Of a stretch of 38,102 bases of DNA, positions 1 to 15,080 are shown one piece after another. Made by a program: the position numbers and the translations under genes. The notes beneath the pieces are model-generated. The model saw only the letters and a program-made list of their open reading frames with translations. It was not told the DNA's origin and ran no database searches. Each line of letters begins with the position of its first letter. Positions within the stretch are counted from its first letter, which is position 1. This DNA is from Streptacidiphilus melanogenes (GTDB lineage Bacteria; Actinomycetota; Actinomycetes; Streptomycetales; Streptomycetaceae), in NCBI RefSeq assembly GCF_000787835.1, contig NZ_BBPP01000051.1:18903-57004 (forward strand). Direction: 5' to 3'.

Positions 1-7426
<7,426 letters not shown>

Positions 7427-7470
7427 CGCGCGCTCCACCACCCAGCAGACGGTATCCAAAACCGTTTGCC

Positions 7471-7548
7471 AGCCTGCCATTCGGCGGTGATCACCAGGTA
7501 CCCCTACGTCCCCCTAGGCACCCCTACGCAATCCTGCGCGTACCCCTG
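7471..7548 (-). promoter_or_regulatory. PKS1 promoter with five phased TAGGGG-type direct repeats
   Basis: Read on the minus strand (direction of PKS1 transcription), GGGG cores end at plus positions 7501, 7511 and 7521 (all TAGGGG), then a degenerate AGGA near 7532, then CAGGGG at 7543. The spacing is 10-11 bp, about one helical turn, so all sites face the same side of the DNA. A CAGGCT hexamer at 7476-7471, 24 nt downstream of the last repeat, resembles the TAGGCT -10 candidate of the acyltransferase operon. A GGTGATCACC palindrome lies between them at 7486-7495. The repeats are seen directly; activator binding is inferred. Confidence 0.6.
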
Positions 7549-7590
7549 GGTATATCCGGACGCCGCATGGAGGCAATTCCGCAGCGCCGG

Positions 7591-7606
7591 TCGCGTCATG
7601 ACGCGA
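7591..7606. promoter_or_regulatory. 16-bp perfect palindrome upstream of PKS1
   Basis: TCGCGTCATGACGCGA is a perfect 16-bp palindrome in the PKS1 leader, about 45 bp upstream of the phased repeat array and about 50 bp beyond the terminator of the PH-domain operon. It has no loop, so it looks like a dimer-binding operator rather than a terminator. The cognate regulator cannot be named from the sequence. Confidence 0.45.
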
Positions 7607-7654
7607 AAATACCTTCCCGCCGCCCGCAGGAAAGTCGGAATTCCAAAATGCATC

Positions 7655-7681
7655 GCCCCGGCGAACTCCGTCCGCCGGGGC
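7655..7681 (-). terminator. Terminator of the PH-domain operon
   Basis: A perfect 9-bp inverted repeat (GCCCCGGCG / CGCCGGGGC) with a 9-nt loop starts about 20 nt after the stop codon of the gene ending at 7702. On the minus strand it is followed by GATGCATTTTGG, a short T run. This would isolate the PH-domain operon from the PKS1 promoter. Confidence 0.65.
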
Positions 7682-7701
7682 TGCTCCGGTTCCCGGGGCG
7701 C

Positions 7702-9318
7702 TCAGCCCCTTTCGAGAAACGGGGTGAGCAGGTCGGGCACGGCCTGCTCGGCGAGCGAAAGCCCCTCGGCGAGCGTCACGTCGCGCACCCGGTAGGCGCC
7801 ACGGCCTGCGGCGGTGGTGGCGGTGAGGGTGAGCAGGCCGCTGCGGCGCTGGAACACGGAACGGCTGACGGTCCAGCCGATCACTCCGGTGCGCTGCAGA
7901 GCCACCGTGCGGCGGGCAAAGGTGCCCGAGCGAGCCACCAGGTGGTCGCCGACCAGGGCGTGGCCCAGGGCCCGGTAGGCGTCGACGCCGAGCCACACGG
8001 CGCAGGGCAGCAGCACGGCCGCGACCACACCCGCAGCCACGAGGAACTGCGGCACCCAGATGCCGGGCAGCGCCACCACGGCCGTGACGAGCGCGACCAC
8101 GGCCAGGCCCCGGTTGATCCGGCGACGCCGGGCCACCCCGGGGTGAGCGGTCAACCGGGCCGCCACCGGTGACGCCTGACGGACCGGGCTCAGCTCGTCG
8201 GCCACCCGCAGCGCTTCGGCGCGCGGTGCGGGCGGAACCAGGATGCCGCGGGTGCGGTTCTCCTCGACGTTGCCCAGACCGGTGGCGACCGCGTACAGCC
8301 GGGCGCCGCCGCCCCAGCGCAGCAGCAGCGACTCGACCAGTTCGAGGCCGCGCATCCGTCGCTCCTCGATGGAGACCGAGCGGTGCTTCCACAGGCCGCG
8401 CCGCAGCCGCAGGACACCGCCGTCCTCGCGCTCCAGGCGGTACCCGTACCAGCCCTCGACGTACTGGCCCACGGCCACGACCGTGCCGAGCGCGGCCACG
8501 AGCAGCAGCAGCGCCGGCACCGCGACCCAGAGCGGCACCGCGGTGAACGCGGCGACCAGCTGGTGCACGACGCCCAGCTTCAGGGGGTCGATCTGCATCT
8601 CGTGCAGGGTGTTGTAGCAGATGCCGAGAACGGCCAGGAGCCCGCCGACACCCCAGATCGTGAGCGGGGCGTAGCGCAGCCAGGTCCAGGAGAGTTCGGC
8701 GACGGGGGCCGGGACGGGCGGTTCGGCGGGGTCGACGGCCTCGTCCCGGTCGGCGGCGGTCGACCGGCGGACGAGGCGGGCGGCCCGGCCGTTGAGCAGC
8801 TCCTGCTGGAGTGCGTGCGCCTGAGGGAGGGTGAGGCCGTCCAGTGAGAGGCTGCGGGCCGCGGAGGCGCCGTGGACGGCGGCGCCCACGTTCACCGTGG
8901 CCAGGCCGAGCAGACGGTGCAGCGGACGCGCGGTGACGTCGGCGCTGCGGATGCGCTCCAGCGGGACCGAGCGACGGCTGCGGAAGAGCAGGCCCGAGCG
9001 CAGTTCCAGCCGGGCCTCGGTGATCCGGTAGCCGGTGGTGAGGACGCGGGTCAGGTTGATGCCGGCGACGATCAGGAAGGCCACGGTGAACGAGGCGATC
9101 GTGAGCAGCGCCTGCAGGTTGAGCCGGCCGCCGGTGCCGATGAGGGTGCCGACCCCGGAGACGACGGGGGCCACCAGCCAGGTCAGGTGCACCGGTATCA
9201 GGCGCATGCTGAGCCGGTGCCAGTCGGGCTCGGCGGCCGCGGGCGCGCCGTGCTCGACGCCGACCTTCTCCTCGCGGGTCACGTCGCCGTTCACGTCGCG
9301 GGTGGCATCCGGGGTCAT
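7702..9318 (-). CDS. Large PH-domain membrane protein (YdbT type)
   Basis: Predicted 538-residue membrane protein of the bacterial PH-domain (bPH2, formerly DUF304) family. Hydrophobic pairs lie near residues 40-100 (following RLIPVHLTWL), 205-280 and 385-440. Each is followed by a PH-like beta segment with the family pattern, for example YRITEARLELRSGLLFR, then RSVPLERIRSADV, and again YGYRLEREDGGVLRLRRGL. Three PH repeats with interleaved membrane pairs match B. subtilis YdbT. The ATG at 9318 overlaps the TGA of the upstream gene (ATGA), implying translational coupling. In B. subtilis the ydbST operon is part of the sigma-W intrinsic-resistance regulon against antimicrobials from other bacilli. 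A protective role here is inference; it could equally be a housekeeping gene caught inside the cluster. Confidence 0.85.
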   Translation of the reverse strand: MTPDATRDVNGDVTREEKVGVEHGAPAAAEPDWHRLSMRLIPVHLTWLVAPVVSGVGTLIGTGGRLNLQALLTIASFTVAFLIVAGINLTRVLTTGYRITEARLELRSGLLFRSRRSVPLERIRSADVTARPLHRLLGLATVNVGAAVHGASAARSLSLDGLTLPQAHALQQELLNGRAARLVRRSTAADRDEAVDPAEPPVPAPVAELSWTWLRYAPLTIWGVGGLLAVLGICYNTLHEMQIDPLKLGVVHQLVAAFTAVPLWVAVPALLLLVAALGTVVAVGQYVEGWYGYRLEREDGGVLRLRRGLWKHRSVSIEERRMRGLELVESLLLRWGGGARLYAVATGLGNVEENRTRGILVPPAPRAEALRVADELSPVRQASPVAARLTAHPGVARRRRINRGLAVVALVTAVVALPGIWVPQFLVAAGVVAAVLLPCAVWLGVDAYRALGHALVGDHLVARSGTFARRTVALQRTGVIGWTVSRSVFQRRSGLLTLTATTAAGRGAYRVRDVTLAEGLSLAEQAVPDLLTPFLERG

Positions 9319-9815
9319 GTCGCGTCCCCCGTGGTGGCCTGGGTGGCGTTGGTCAGGTGCTCGACGACCTCGGCGGCGCGGCCCCGGTCCAGGCCCCGGA
9401 TGATCAGGGCGCCCGAGGCGGAGGCTGTGGTGACCTTGATGCCGCTGAGGCCGAAGAGCTGCTCCAGCGGGCCGCGCACGGTGTCCACGGTCTGGATCCG
9501 CGACAGCGGCGCCACCCGCCAGTGCTGCCACAGCCAGCCGGAGCTCGTGTAGACGGCGTGGTCGGTGGTCTCCCAGCGGTGCACCCGGTAGCGCCACAGC
9601 GGCATGACGGTCAGGTAGGCGAGCGCGAACAGCGCGACCACGAGGAAGACCGGGCCGAAGACGAACCGGGCCGGCGGGATGAGCAGATAGAGAACGCCGG
9701 TCACCAGGGCGGTGGGCACCGGGATCAGCGCGGCGCGCACCATCCACCAGGCGATGGCGCGGCGCTCCACCCGGTGGTGGGGCGGCCGCAGACGGGGTCC
9801 CTCGTGGTGGGGCAC
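9315..9815 (-). CDS. Small PH-domain membrane protein (YdbS type)
   Basis: 166-residue protein with two hydrophobic helices near residues 25-70 (beginning WWMVRAALIPVPTALVTG) followed by one bPH2 domain: YRVHRWETTDHAVYTSSGW, then WRVAPLSRIQTVDTVRGPL and the LFGLSGIKVTTAS block typical of DUF304 proteins. It is the small partner of the YdbS/YdbT pair and overlaps the larger gene by four bases (ATGA). Start is GTG 9815 with GAGAGGA about 9 nt upstream. It lies 51 bp downstream of the membrane protein ending at 9867, so the three genes may form one operon. Molecular function is not established; the two proteins probably act together at the membrane. Confidence 0.85.
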   Translation of the reverse strand: MPHHEGPRLRPPHHRVERRAIAWWMVRAALIPVPTALVTGVLYLLIPPARFVFGPVFLVVALFALAYLTVMPLWRYRVHRWETTDHAVYTSSGWLWQHWRVAPLSRIQTVDTVRGPLEQLFGLSGIKVTTASASGALIIRGLDRGRAAEVVEHLTNATQATTGDAT

Positions 9816-9866
9816 GGTGTCGATTCCTCTCGCTTTGCTTGGGCAGCCGGGTGACTGTCAGCGCTC

Positions 9867-10376
9867 CTACGCGACCGCGACGCGCAGCCGGCGGCGGCGG
9901 TTCATCACCACGACGGTCCGCGCCAGCACGGTGGCCAGCGCCATCAGCACGAGGGAGTTGGAGAAGACCTCGGGCCCGCTGATCCGGTACTTGACGGAGA
10001 AGGTGATGATCGCGGCGGTGTACCAGTGCTCGATCCCGTAGACGAAGAGCACCCGGGCGGCCGACATGGCGAGCCAGAAGAGCCCGTAGAGCACCCCGGC
10101 CCGAGTGTAGACCTGCCCGGACGCGTCCCTCTCGGCGGGCATCATCGCTCCGGCCGCCAGGCCGAGGATGGTGCCCAGGCCGATGCCGACCAGCTGCAGC
10201 GAGAGGTCGTTGCCGTCCAGCTGCGGCGAGTGGAAGAAGAGCACCATGACCACCGCGACCGCGATCAGCGGCCGGATCAGCCGCAGCGCGTTGACCTTCC
10301 GACGACCGAGGTCGCCGGCGAGGATCACCAGCAGCACCGTCCCGCTGACCACCAGCGTGATCATGAAGTCACTCAT
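9867..10376 (-). CDS. Small multi-pass membrane protein (DUF1453/CcdC-like)
   Basis: 169-residue protein with about five hydrophobic segments: the N-terminal DFMITLVVSGTVLLVILAG, then LIRPLIAVAVVMVLFF, LVGIGLGTILGLAAGAM, LYGLFWLAMSAARVLFVYG and LVLMALATVLARTVVVM. It ends in an arginine-rich cytosolic tail. The pattern resembles actinobacterial DUF1453 / CcdC-like proteins, a family without a firm function; this assignment is from memory of the pattern. ATG 10376 is chosen because GGAG stands about 10 nt upstream; a GTG at 10403 would add nine residues without an RBS. It is divergent from the sensor kinase gene and shares its 192-bp promoter region, so it may be a target or partner of that two-component system. 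Confidence 0.75.
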   Translation of the reverse strand: MSDFMITLVVSGTVLLVILAGDLGRRKVNALRLIRPLIAVAVVMVLFFHSPQLDGNDLSLQLVGIGLGTILGLAAGAMMPAERDASGQVYTRAGVLYGLFWLAMSAARVLFVYGIEHWYTAAIITFSVKYRISGPEVFSNSLVLMALATVLARTVVVMNRRRRLRVAVA

Positions 10377-10489
10377 CGTCCGTACTCCAGAAGTCCCGTT
10401 CACCGTGCTTTTCCTGTCCTGAGATCCAGGCTAGGAACGGGCGGAAGGCCGCGGAACGACCGCCCGGTGGAACCGGCTGTCCACCGATC

Positions 10490-10510
10490 GACGTACACCG
10501 TGAGTACGTC
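10490..10510. promoter_or_regulatory. Inverted repeat between divergent membrane protein and sensor kinase genes
   Basis: GACGTAC, a 7-nt spacer, then GTACGTC: a perfect inverted repeat of two 7-mers whose centres are 14 bp apart. It lies 59 bp before the GTG start of the sensor kinase and 114 bp from the start of the divergent membrane protein gene. Its form suits a dimeric NarL-type response regulator, so autoregulation by the adjacent regulator is the simplest hypothesis. Confidence 0.45.
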
Positions 10511-10568
10511 TCCCCGACCGCATCCTGACGTGGTGTGCGGCGCGCCGGGCGTGGTAGGACTGGTCAGC

Positions 10569-11894
10569 GTGCACGCCAGCGTCGCCCCTGACCAGCCCGT
10601 CGACCAGCCCCCCGGCCCGCCCGTCGGCCGGCCGCCGACCGTGGAACCGGGCCTCGACCCGGCCGGGACGAGCCGCCACCGGACTCCGGTGCGGCGCTGG
10701 TTCGGACTCTGGGACGCCTACTTCGGACTCTCCTACCTGGTCACCACCGGGCTGCTGCTGACCTCGGGCGACGCGCCGGGGCGGGTGGCGGGGGCGGTGG
10801 CCGCGCTGACCCTGGCCGTCCCGTGGTACGCGGGATTCGGGCGGCCACTGCTGCTGAACGGCGGCGGCAGACCCGTGCGCGCGCGGTGGTTCGCCGCCGG
10901 GCTGGGCGCCCTCTTCGGCGCCGCGACCCTGCTCGACGTGGCTTCGTCGTTCGCGCTGTTCGCGATCTGTCCGATGCTGCTGATGAGCCTGCCCTCGGGG
11001 CCGGGTATCGCGGTGGTGCTGCTGGCCAACCTGGTTCCGCCGATCCTGCTCTGGGTCACCAGCGGCGAGTTCGGCCAGGCCGTGCTGGGCGTCCTGCCGC
11101 TCACCCTGCTCGGCATCGCGCTCGCCGTCCTGGTCGGCCTGTGGATCACCCGGGTCGCCGAGCAGAGCCGCGAACGCGCCCAGTTGATCGAGGAGCTGGA
11201 GCTGAGCCGGGTCCAGGTGGCCCGGCTCTCCCGGCAGGCCGGCATCGCCGCCGAGCGGGAGCGGCTGGCCCGGGAGATCCACGACACCGTGGCCCAGGGG
11301 CTGACCAGCCTGATCGCGCTGATCGAGACGGTCGACTCGGAGCTCGCGGACGACCCCGAACTGGCCCGCCGGCACCTGGCCCTGGCCGCCCGGGTGGCCG
11401 CCGACAACCTGACCGAGACCCGCGGCTTCGTCGCCGCGCTGACCCCGGTGCCGCTGCGCGGGAACTCGCTCGGCGAGGCGGTCCGCCGCCAGGGCGAGGC
11501 GCTGGCGGCGGAGACCGACCTGACGGTGGACCACACCGCCGAGGGCACCGAGTTCCCGCTGCCGACCGCGGTGAGCGTGGTGCTGCTGCGCGCCGCGCAG
11601 GAGGCGCTGGCCAACGTCCGCAAGCACGCCCGCGCCCAGCGGGTCTCCCTGCGCGTCGAGTTCAGCGACGCGGCGGTGCGGCTGCGGGTCGAGGACGACG
11701 GCTGCGGCCTGGCCGAGCCGTCTCCCGGTCCGGACGGGGAGCCGTCGGGGTACGGGTTGCGCGGCATGCGGGGCCGGGTCGGCGAGGTCGGCGGGACGGT
11801 CGAGGTGACCGGCGCGCCGGGCCGCGGCACGGTGGTGGAGGTCGTCGTCCCGCTGGTCGCGGCGACGGCGAGGAACGTGGAGGAGTCCCGATGA
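10569..11894 (+). CDS. NarL-type (HisKA_3) membrane sensor histidine kinase
   Basis: Two-component sensor kinase of about 441 residues. A proline-rich N-terminus of about 40 residues precedes five or six membrane helices (about 46-190) with very short outside loops, so the signal is probably sensed in or at the membrane. A coiled-coil linker (about 195-228) leads to the HisKA_3 dimerisation helix with His238 in LAREIHDTVAQGL. The ATPase domain shows ANVRKHARA (N box), DDGCGL (G1) and YGLRGMRGR (G2). The gene ends in an ATGA overlap with the response regulator. The start is uncertain: GTG 10569 has TAGGA about 10 nt upstream and GTG 10551 is also possible. Intramembrane-type NarL kinases include LnrJ of B. 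subtilis, which responds to linearmycins and polyenes; a similar role here is only a hypothesis. Confidence 0.9.
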   Translation: MHASVAPDQPVDQPPGPPVGRPPTVEPGLDPAGTSRHRTPVRRWFGLWDAYFGLSYLVTTGLLLTSGDAPGRVAGAVAALTLAVPWYAGFGRPLLLNGGGRPVRARWFAAGLGALFGAATLLDVASSFALFAICPMLLMSLPSGPGIAVVLLANLVPPILLWVTSGEFGQAVLGVLPLTLLGIALAVLVGLWITRVAEQSRERAQLIEELELSRVQVARLSRQAGIAAERERLAREIHDTVAQGLTSLIALIETVDSELADDPELARRHLALAARVAADNLTETRGFVAALTPVPLRGNSLGEAVRRQGEALAAETDLTVDHTAEGTEFPLPTAVSVVLLRAAQEALANVRKHARAQRVSLRVEFSDAAVRLRVEDDGCGLAEPSPGPDGEPSGYGLRGMRGRVGEVGGTVEVTGAPGRGTVVEVVVPLVAATARNVEESR

Positions 11895-12562
11895 GCGCCG
11901 AGCAGCCGACGCCCGCCCAGGAACCGGTCGCGCAGCAGCCGATCACGGTCCTGATCGTCGACGACCACCCGGTCGTGCGCGAGGGCCTGTGCGCGATGCT
12001 GGAGGCCGCTCCGGGCCTCCGGGTGGCGGGGACGGCCGGCAGCGGCGAGGAGGCGGTGGTGCGTGCGGCGGCGCTCGATCCCGACGTGATCCTGATGGAC
12101 CTGCGGATGGGCGAGACGGACGGCGCCACCGCGACCGCCCGGATCCTGCGGCATTCGCGCCGCCCCAAGGTGGTGGTGCTCACCACCTACGAGGACGACG
12201 CCGACATCCTGCGCGCCGTCGAATCCGGCGCGGCCGGGTACCTGCTCAAGGGCACCTCACGGGCGGAGCTGATCGACGCGGTCCGGGCGGCCGCCCGCGG
12301 GGAGACGGTGCTCTCGCCCGCCGTGGCCGGCCGCCTGTTCCGGGCCCGCTCCCAGGAGCAGCAGCAGACGCCCCTGTCGGGGCGCGAGTGCGAGGTGCTG
12401 CGCCTGGTCGGCCGTGGGTTGACCAACGCCGACATCGGCCGCGAACTGCACATCGGCGAGGCGACGGTGAAGACCCACCTGCTGCGGGTGTTCAAGAAGC
12501 TCTCGGTCTCCGACCGGACGGCCGCGGTACTCGCCGCGATCGAACGCGGCCTGCTGGACTGA
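11891..12562 (+). CDS. NarL/FixJ-family response regulator
   Basis: 223-residue response regulator and cognate partner of the overlapping kinase. The receiver domain (about 18-135) has the acidic pair Asp24-Asp25, the phospho-acceptor Asp70 in VILMDLRM, Thr in VVLTTY and Lys in YLLKG. A LuxR-type HTH (about 160-218) has LSGRECEVLRLVGRGLTNAD followed by GEATVKTHLLRVFKKL. Start ATG 11891 overlaps the kinase stop, giving 1:1 translational coupling. No TAGGGG-type repeats stand upstream of the pair, so the two-component system seems separate from the putative pathway regulon. Possible targets are its own promoter and the divergent membrane protein/PH-domain operon. Confidence 0.93.
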   Translation: MSAEQPTPAQEPVAQQPITVLIVDDHPVVREGLCAMLEAAPGLRVAGTAGSGEEAVVRAAALDPDVILMDLRMGETDGATATARILRHSRRPKVVVLTTYEDDADILRAVESGAAGYLLKGTSRAELIDAVRAAARGETVLSPAVAGRLFRARSQEQQQTPLSGRECEVLRLVGRGLTNADIGRELHIGEATVKTHLLRVFKKLSVSDRTAAVLAAIERGLLD

Positions 12563-12617
12563 CCTGGACCGAGCCGAACCGAGCCGGACCGTCCTGGCCG
12601 GATGGTCCCGAACCCGC

Positions 12618-12651
12618 GCGGCCCGGTCCGAGGGTGCTCGGACCGGGCCGC
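12618..12651. terminator. Bidirectional terminator between convergent genes
   Basis: A perfect 15-bp stem (12618-12632 with 12637-12651) with the 4-nt loop GGTG sits midway between the stop codons of the convergent response regulator and ligase genes, so it can serve both strands. Confidence 0.8.
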
Positions 12652-12676
12652 CTGCGGCGTTCTGCCCGACGCCTCG

Positions 12677-14125
12677 TCAGGCGGCGTCCTCGCGGTCTCC
12701 CGAGCCGGCCACGGCGGCCTCGGCGAGTTCGGTCATCCTGCGCTTGTCCGGCTTGCCGTTGCGGTTCAGCGGGAACTGGTCCACCACGATCACCCGGTTG
12801 GGCTGCTCGTAGGTGGGCAGCAGACCGGCCAGGACCTCCCGCCAGTGCGCGGACTCGCGCTGTTGCTCGTCCTCCACGAAGAAGACGAGGCTGCTGCCGC
12901 GGCGCTCGTCGGGCAGCGGGACGACCCGGGTCGAGCAGCCGCCGGCGGCCGCCTTGCGCTCGACGATCTCGGGGTAGAGCGTGTAGCCGTTGCGGTGCAC
13001 GGCGAACTTGCGGCCCAGCACGAACAGGTTGCCGGCCGCGTCGACGTGGCCGAGGTCGCCGGTGCGGAAGACGCTCTGGTCCACCGGGTCGATCCCGCCG
13101 TCCTGGGTGAGGTAGCCGACCATCACGTCCGGCGTCTCGATGAGCAGCTCGCCCACCTCCCCGGCCGGCACCTCGCGGTCCTCGTCGTCGACCACGCGCA
13201 CCCGCAGCCCGTCCATGACCTGCCCGCACGCCACGGCGTTGTCGGCGGTCGCGAAGGCCACGTTGCCCGCCTCGGTGCTGCCGTAGCTGTCCAGCAGCGG
13301 CAGGCCGAAGCGCTCGACGTAGCTGTCCACCAGCGACCGGTCCAGCGGCGCGGCGCCGCTGCAGAACATCCGGACCGAGTCGAGCGCGCCGCCCAGGGCC
13401 GGCTTCTGCCGGATGATGCCGAGCATGCTGCGGTAGGTGGCCGGGGTCGCGTCCAGGACGGTCGCGCCGGAGTGCCCGGCCATCCGCAGGGCGCGGTCGG
13501 GGCGCTTGTAGGGGGCGATGACCAGGGAGCCCTGGACGATCCAGGCGATCAGGACCATCGACAGGCCGTACTGGTGCGAAAAGGGCAGCAGCGGCAGCAG
13601 CACGTCGTCCGAGCAGTGGCCCATGTGGCGGGCGTTGCGCTCGAGGTTGCGCAGCATCCGGCCGCCGTTCTTGACGATGCCCTTGGGCTCGCCGGTGGAC
13701 CCGGAGGACCACATGATCAGCGCGTCGTCCAGGTCGGACCAGGCGCCGAAGTCCAGTCGGCGGTCCGTCACCTCCAGGTCGGGGGCGGCGGCCAGCAGCT
13801 CGTAGAGGTGCACCGGGTCGGCCTCGTCGGGCGCCGGGGCGTCGTCGTCGACCAGGACCAGCTTGGTACCGGCCCGGCGGATGATGGAGGCGGTCGCGTC
13901 CCGCTTCTCCTGCTGGTCCACCAGCACCACGGAGGCGCCGAGGTGCATCAGGGCGAACAGGACGGACACGTAGCTGATCGAGTTGCCGGCCTTGAGCAGC
14001 ACCCGGTCACCGAGCCCGACCCCCCGCTCACGCAGGACCTGGGCGATACGGAGGGTGTCCTGCTCGAACTCGGCGAGTGTCACTACGGAGGTTTCCGCGA
14101 GGATCTTGGCCGGCATCGGCTCCAC
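12677..14125 (-). CDS. Adenylate-forming acyl-CoA/ACP ligase for the PKS starter
   Basis: 482-residue ANL-superfamily enzyme. Motifs in order: A3 P-loop WSSGSTGEPKG (139-149), the HQYG region, DSYGSTEAGN (A5), FRTGDLGHVD (A7), GRKFAVHRNGYTLYP (A8 hinge), and NRNGKPDKRRM with the catalytic A10 lysine near 458. It is somewhat shorter than usual acyl-CoA ligases and has no carrier domain. In guanidinobutanoate-primed PKS clusters an enzyme of this kind activates the omega-guanidino or omega-amino acid made by the monooxygenase/amidase pair. That role is inferred from the neighbouring genes and the ACP-only loading module. Whether it makes a CoA thioester or charges an ACP directly cannot be told. 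GTG 14125 follows AAGGA closely; ATG 14116 is an alternative start. Confidence 0.88.
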   Translation of the reverse strand: MEPMPAKILAETSVVTLAEFEQDTLRIAQVLRERGVGLGDRVLLKAGNSISYVSVLFALMHLGASVVLVDQQEKRDATASIIRRAGTKLVLVDDDAPAPDEADPVHLYELLAAAPDLEVTDRRLDFGAWSDLDDALIMWSSGSTGEPKGIVKNGGRMLRNLERNARHMGHCSDDVLLPLLPFSHQYGLSMVLIAWIVQGSLVIAPYKRPDRALRMAGHSGATVLDATPATYRSMLGIIRQKPALGGALDSVRMFCSGAAPLDRSLVDSYVERFGLPLLDSYGSTEAGNVAFATADNAVACGQVMDGLRVRVVDDEDREVPAGEVGELLIETPDVMVGYLTQDGGIDPVDQSVFRTGDLGHVDAAGNLFVLGRKFAVHRNGYTLYPEIVERKAAAGGCSTRVVPLPDERRGSSLVFFVEDEQQRESAHWREVLAGLLPTYEQPNRVIVVDQFPLNRNGKPDKRRMTELAEAAVAGSGDREDAA

Positions 14126-14225
14126 TCATCCTTCTCGTACTCGACGGCCACCGCCGGCGCCTCACACCCGGAAGTCCGGGGAGCGCTCGGAGGGGTTCGG
14201 GGCGGGCTGAGCCCGTACGTACCGG

Positions 14226-14280
14226 AGAGTATCCAGGCCCCGTCGGGGGACAGAACCCCTATCCGACCCCACCCGCCCCG
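14226..14280 (-). promoter_or_regulatory. Ligase promoter with TAGGGG-type repeats
   Basis: On the minus strand, reading toward the ligase, GGGG cores stand at 14279-14276 (CGGGG), 14270-14267 (TGGGG) and 14259-14256 (TAGGGG), 9 and 11 bp apart. A GATACT hexamer at 14233-14228 lies 22 nt past the last repeat and is the -10 candidate. The layout matches the promoters at 7471-7548 and 16934-17082, but two of its three repeats are degenerate. A GTACGTAC palindrome lies just downstream at 14215-14222. The rest of the 298-bp gap shows no gene. Confidence 0.5.
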
Positions 14281-14372
14281 ACCCGTGTGCCGTCGTGATA
14301 CATCGTCAACTTCGCATCCCAAGACGGAATCAGGCGCGCACGGCCGATCTCCGGGCAGGCCGCAACGGCCCG

Positions 14373-14395
14373 GGCGGCCGCACCGCTGGGCCGCC
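14373..14395 (-). terminator. Possible terminator after the PPTase operon
   Basis: GGCGGCC and GGCCGCC form a 7-bp stem with a 9-nt loop about 30 nt beyond the PPTase stop codon. There is no T run, which is common for Streptomyces terminators but limits certainty. Confidence 0.4.
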
Positions 14396-14423
14396 GGCTC
14401 CGGGCGCGCCGGCGTCGGGCCGA

Positions 14424-15080
14424 TCAGCCGTGCGGCACCGTGATCGCGGTCGCCACCAGGCCGTCCGCGGCGATCCAGCGGCCTTCGAAGCCCGCCAGCC
14501 GGCGGCCCCCGGCGAAGGGGCCGGGGACCAGCAGCCTGGCGGCGAAGGTGCCGTCCGGGTCGATGGTCAAGGTGGCCTCGGTGAAGTCCAGCATCTTCCT
14601 CGCCAGCGGGAACCACGCCTTGTAGACGCTCTCCTTCGCGCTGAACAGCAGCCGGTCGGCGGGCACGGCCGGATCCGCGCGCCGCAGGGCGGCCAGCATC
14701 GGCAGCTCCTCGGGCAGTGCGACGGCCTCCAGAACGCCTTCCGGGAGGGGCTCGTCGACCTCGGCGTCGATGCCGAGGGTCAGCACCGCATCGGCCGGGG
14801 CCAGGGCGGCGGCGCGGTAGCCCGCGCAGTGGGTCATGCTGCCCACCACACCTGCGGGCCACACGGGTTCGCCTCTCGGGCCGGGCACCAGCGGGACCGG
14901 CGCGAGGCCCAGCGAGGCCAGCGCGCGCCGGGCGCAGGCCCGGACCGCGCGGAACTCCTGCTGCCGGCGCGGGACCGAGTGGGCGATGTGCTCGACCTCG
15001 GCGGGGAACAGCTCGACGGGCTCGTCCTCGACACGGCTCTCGTCGACCGTGACGGCGTCGGGGAGGATCTTCTCGATCAA
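14424..15080 (-). CDS. Sfp/PptT-type 4'-phosphopantetheinyl transferase
   Basis: 218-residue PPTase that moves 4'-phosphopantetheine from CoA to the active serine of ACPs, converting the PKS to its holo form. Visible family motifs: RRQQEFRAVRACARRAL, VWPAGVVGSMTHCAGYRAA, the Mg-binding GIDAE (Asp105, Glu107) and FSAKESVYKAW (Lys149-Glu150). Length and motifs match actinobacterial PptT/Sfp-type enzymes rather than AcpS. The start is TTG 15080, chosen because the protein then begins IEKILP like its relatives and the TTG overlaps the TGA of the upstream gene (TTGA), coupling the two. It lies third in the acyltransferase-phosphoesterase-PPTase operon. It probably serves this PKS but could also modify other carrier proteins of the host. 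Confidence 0.94.
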   Translation of the reverse strand: MIEKILPDAVTVDESRVEDEPVELFPAEVEHIAHSVPRRQQEFRAVRACARRALASLGLAPVPLVPGPRGEPVWPAGVVGSMTHCAGYRAAALAPADAVLTLGIDAEVDEPLPEGVLEAVALPEELPMLAALRRADPAVPADRLLFSAKESVYKAWFPLARKMLDFTEATLTIDPDGTFAARLLVPGPFAGGRRLAGFEGRWIAADGLVATAITVPHG

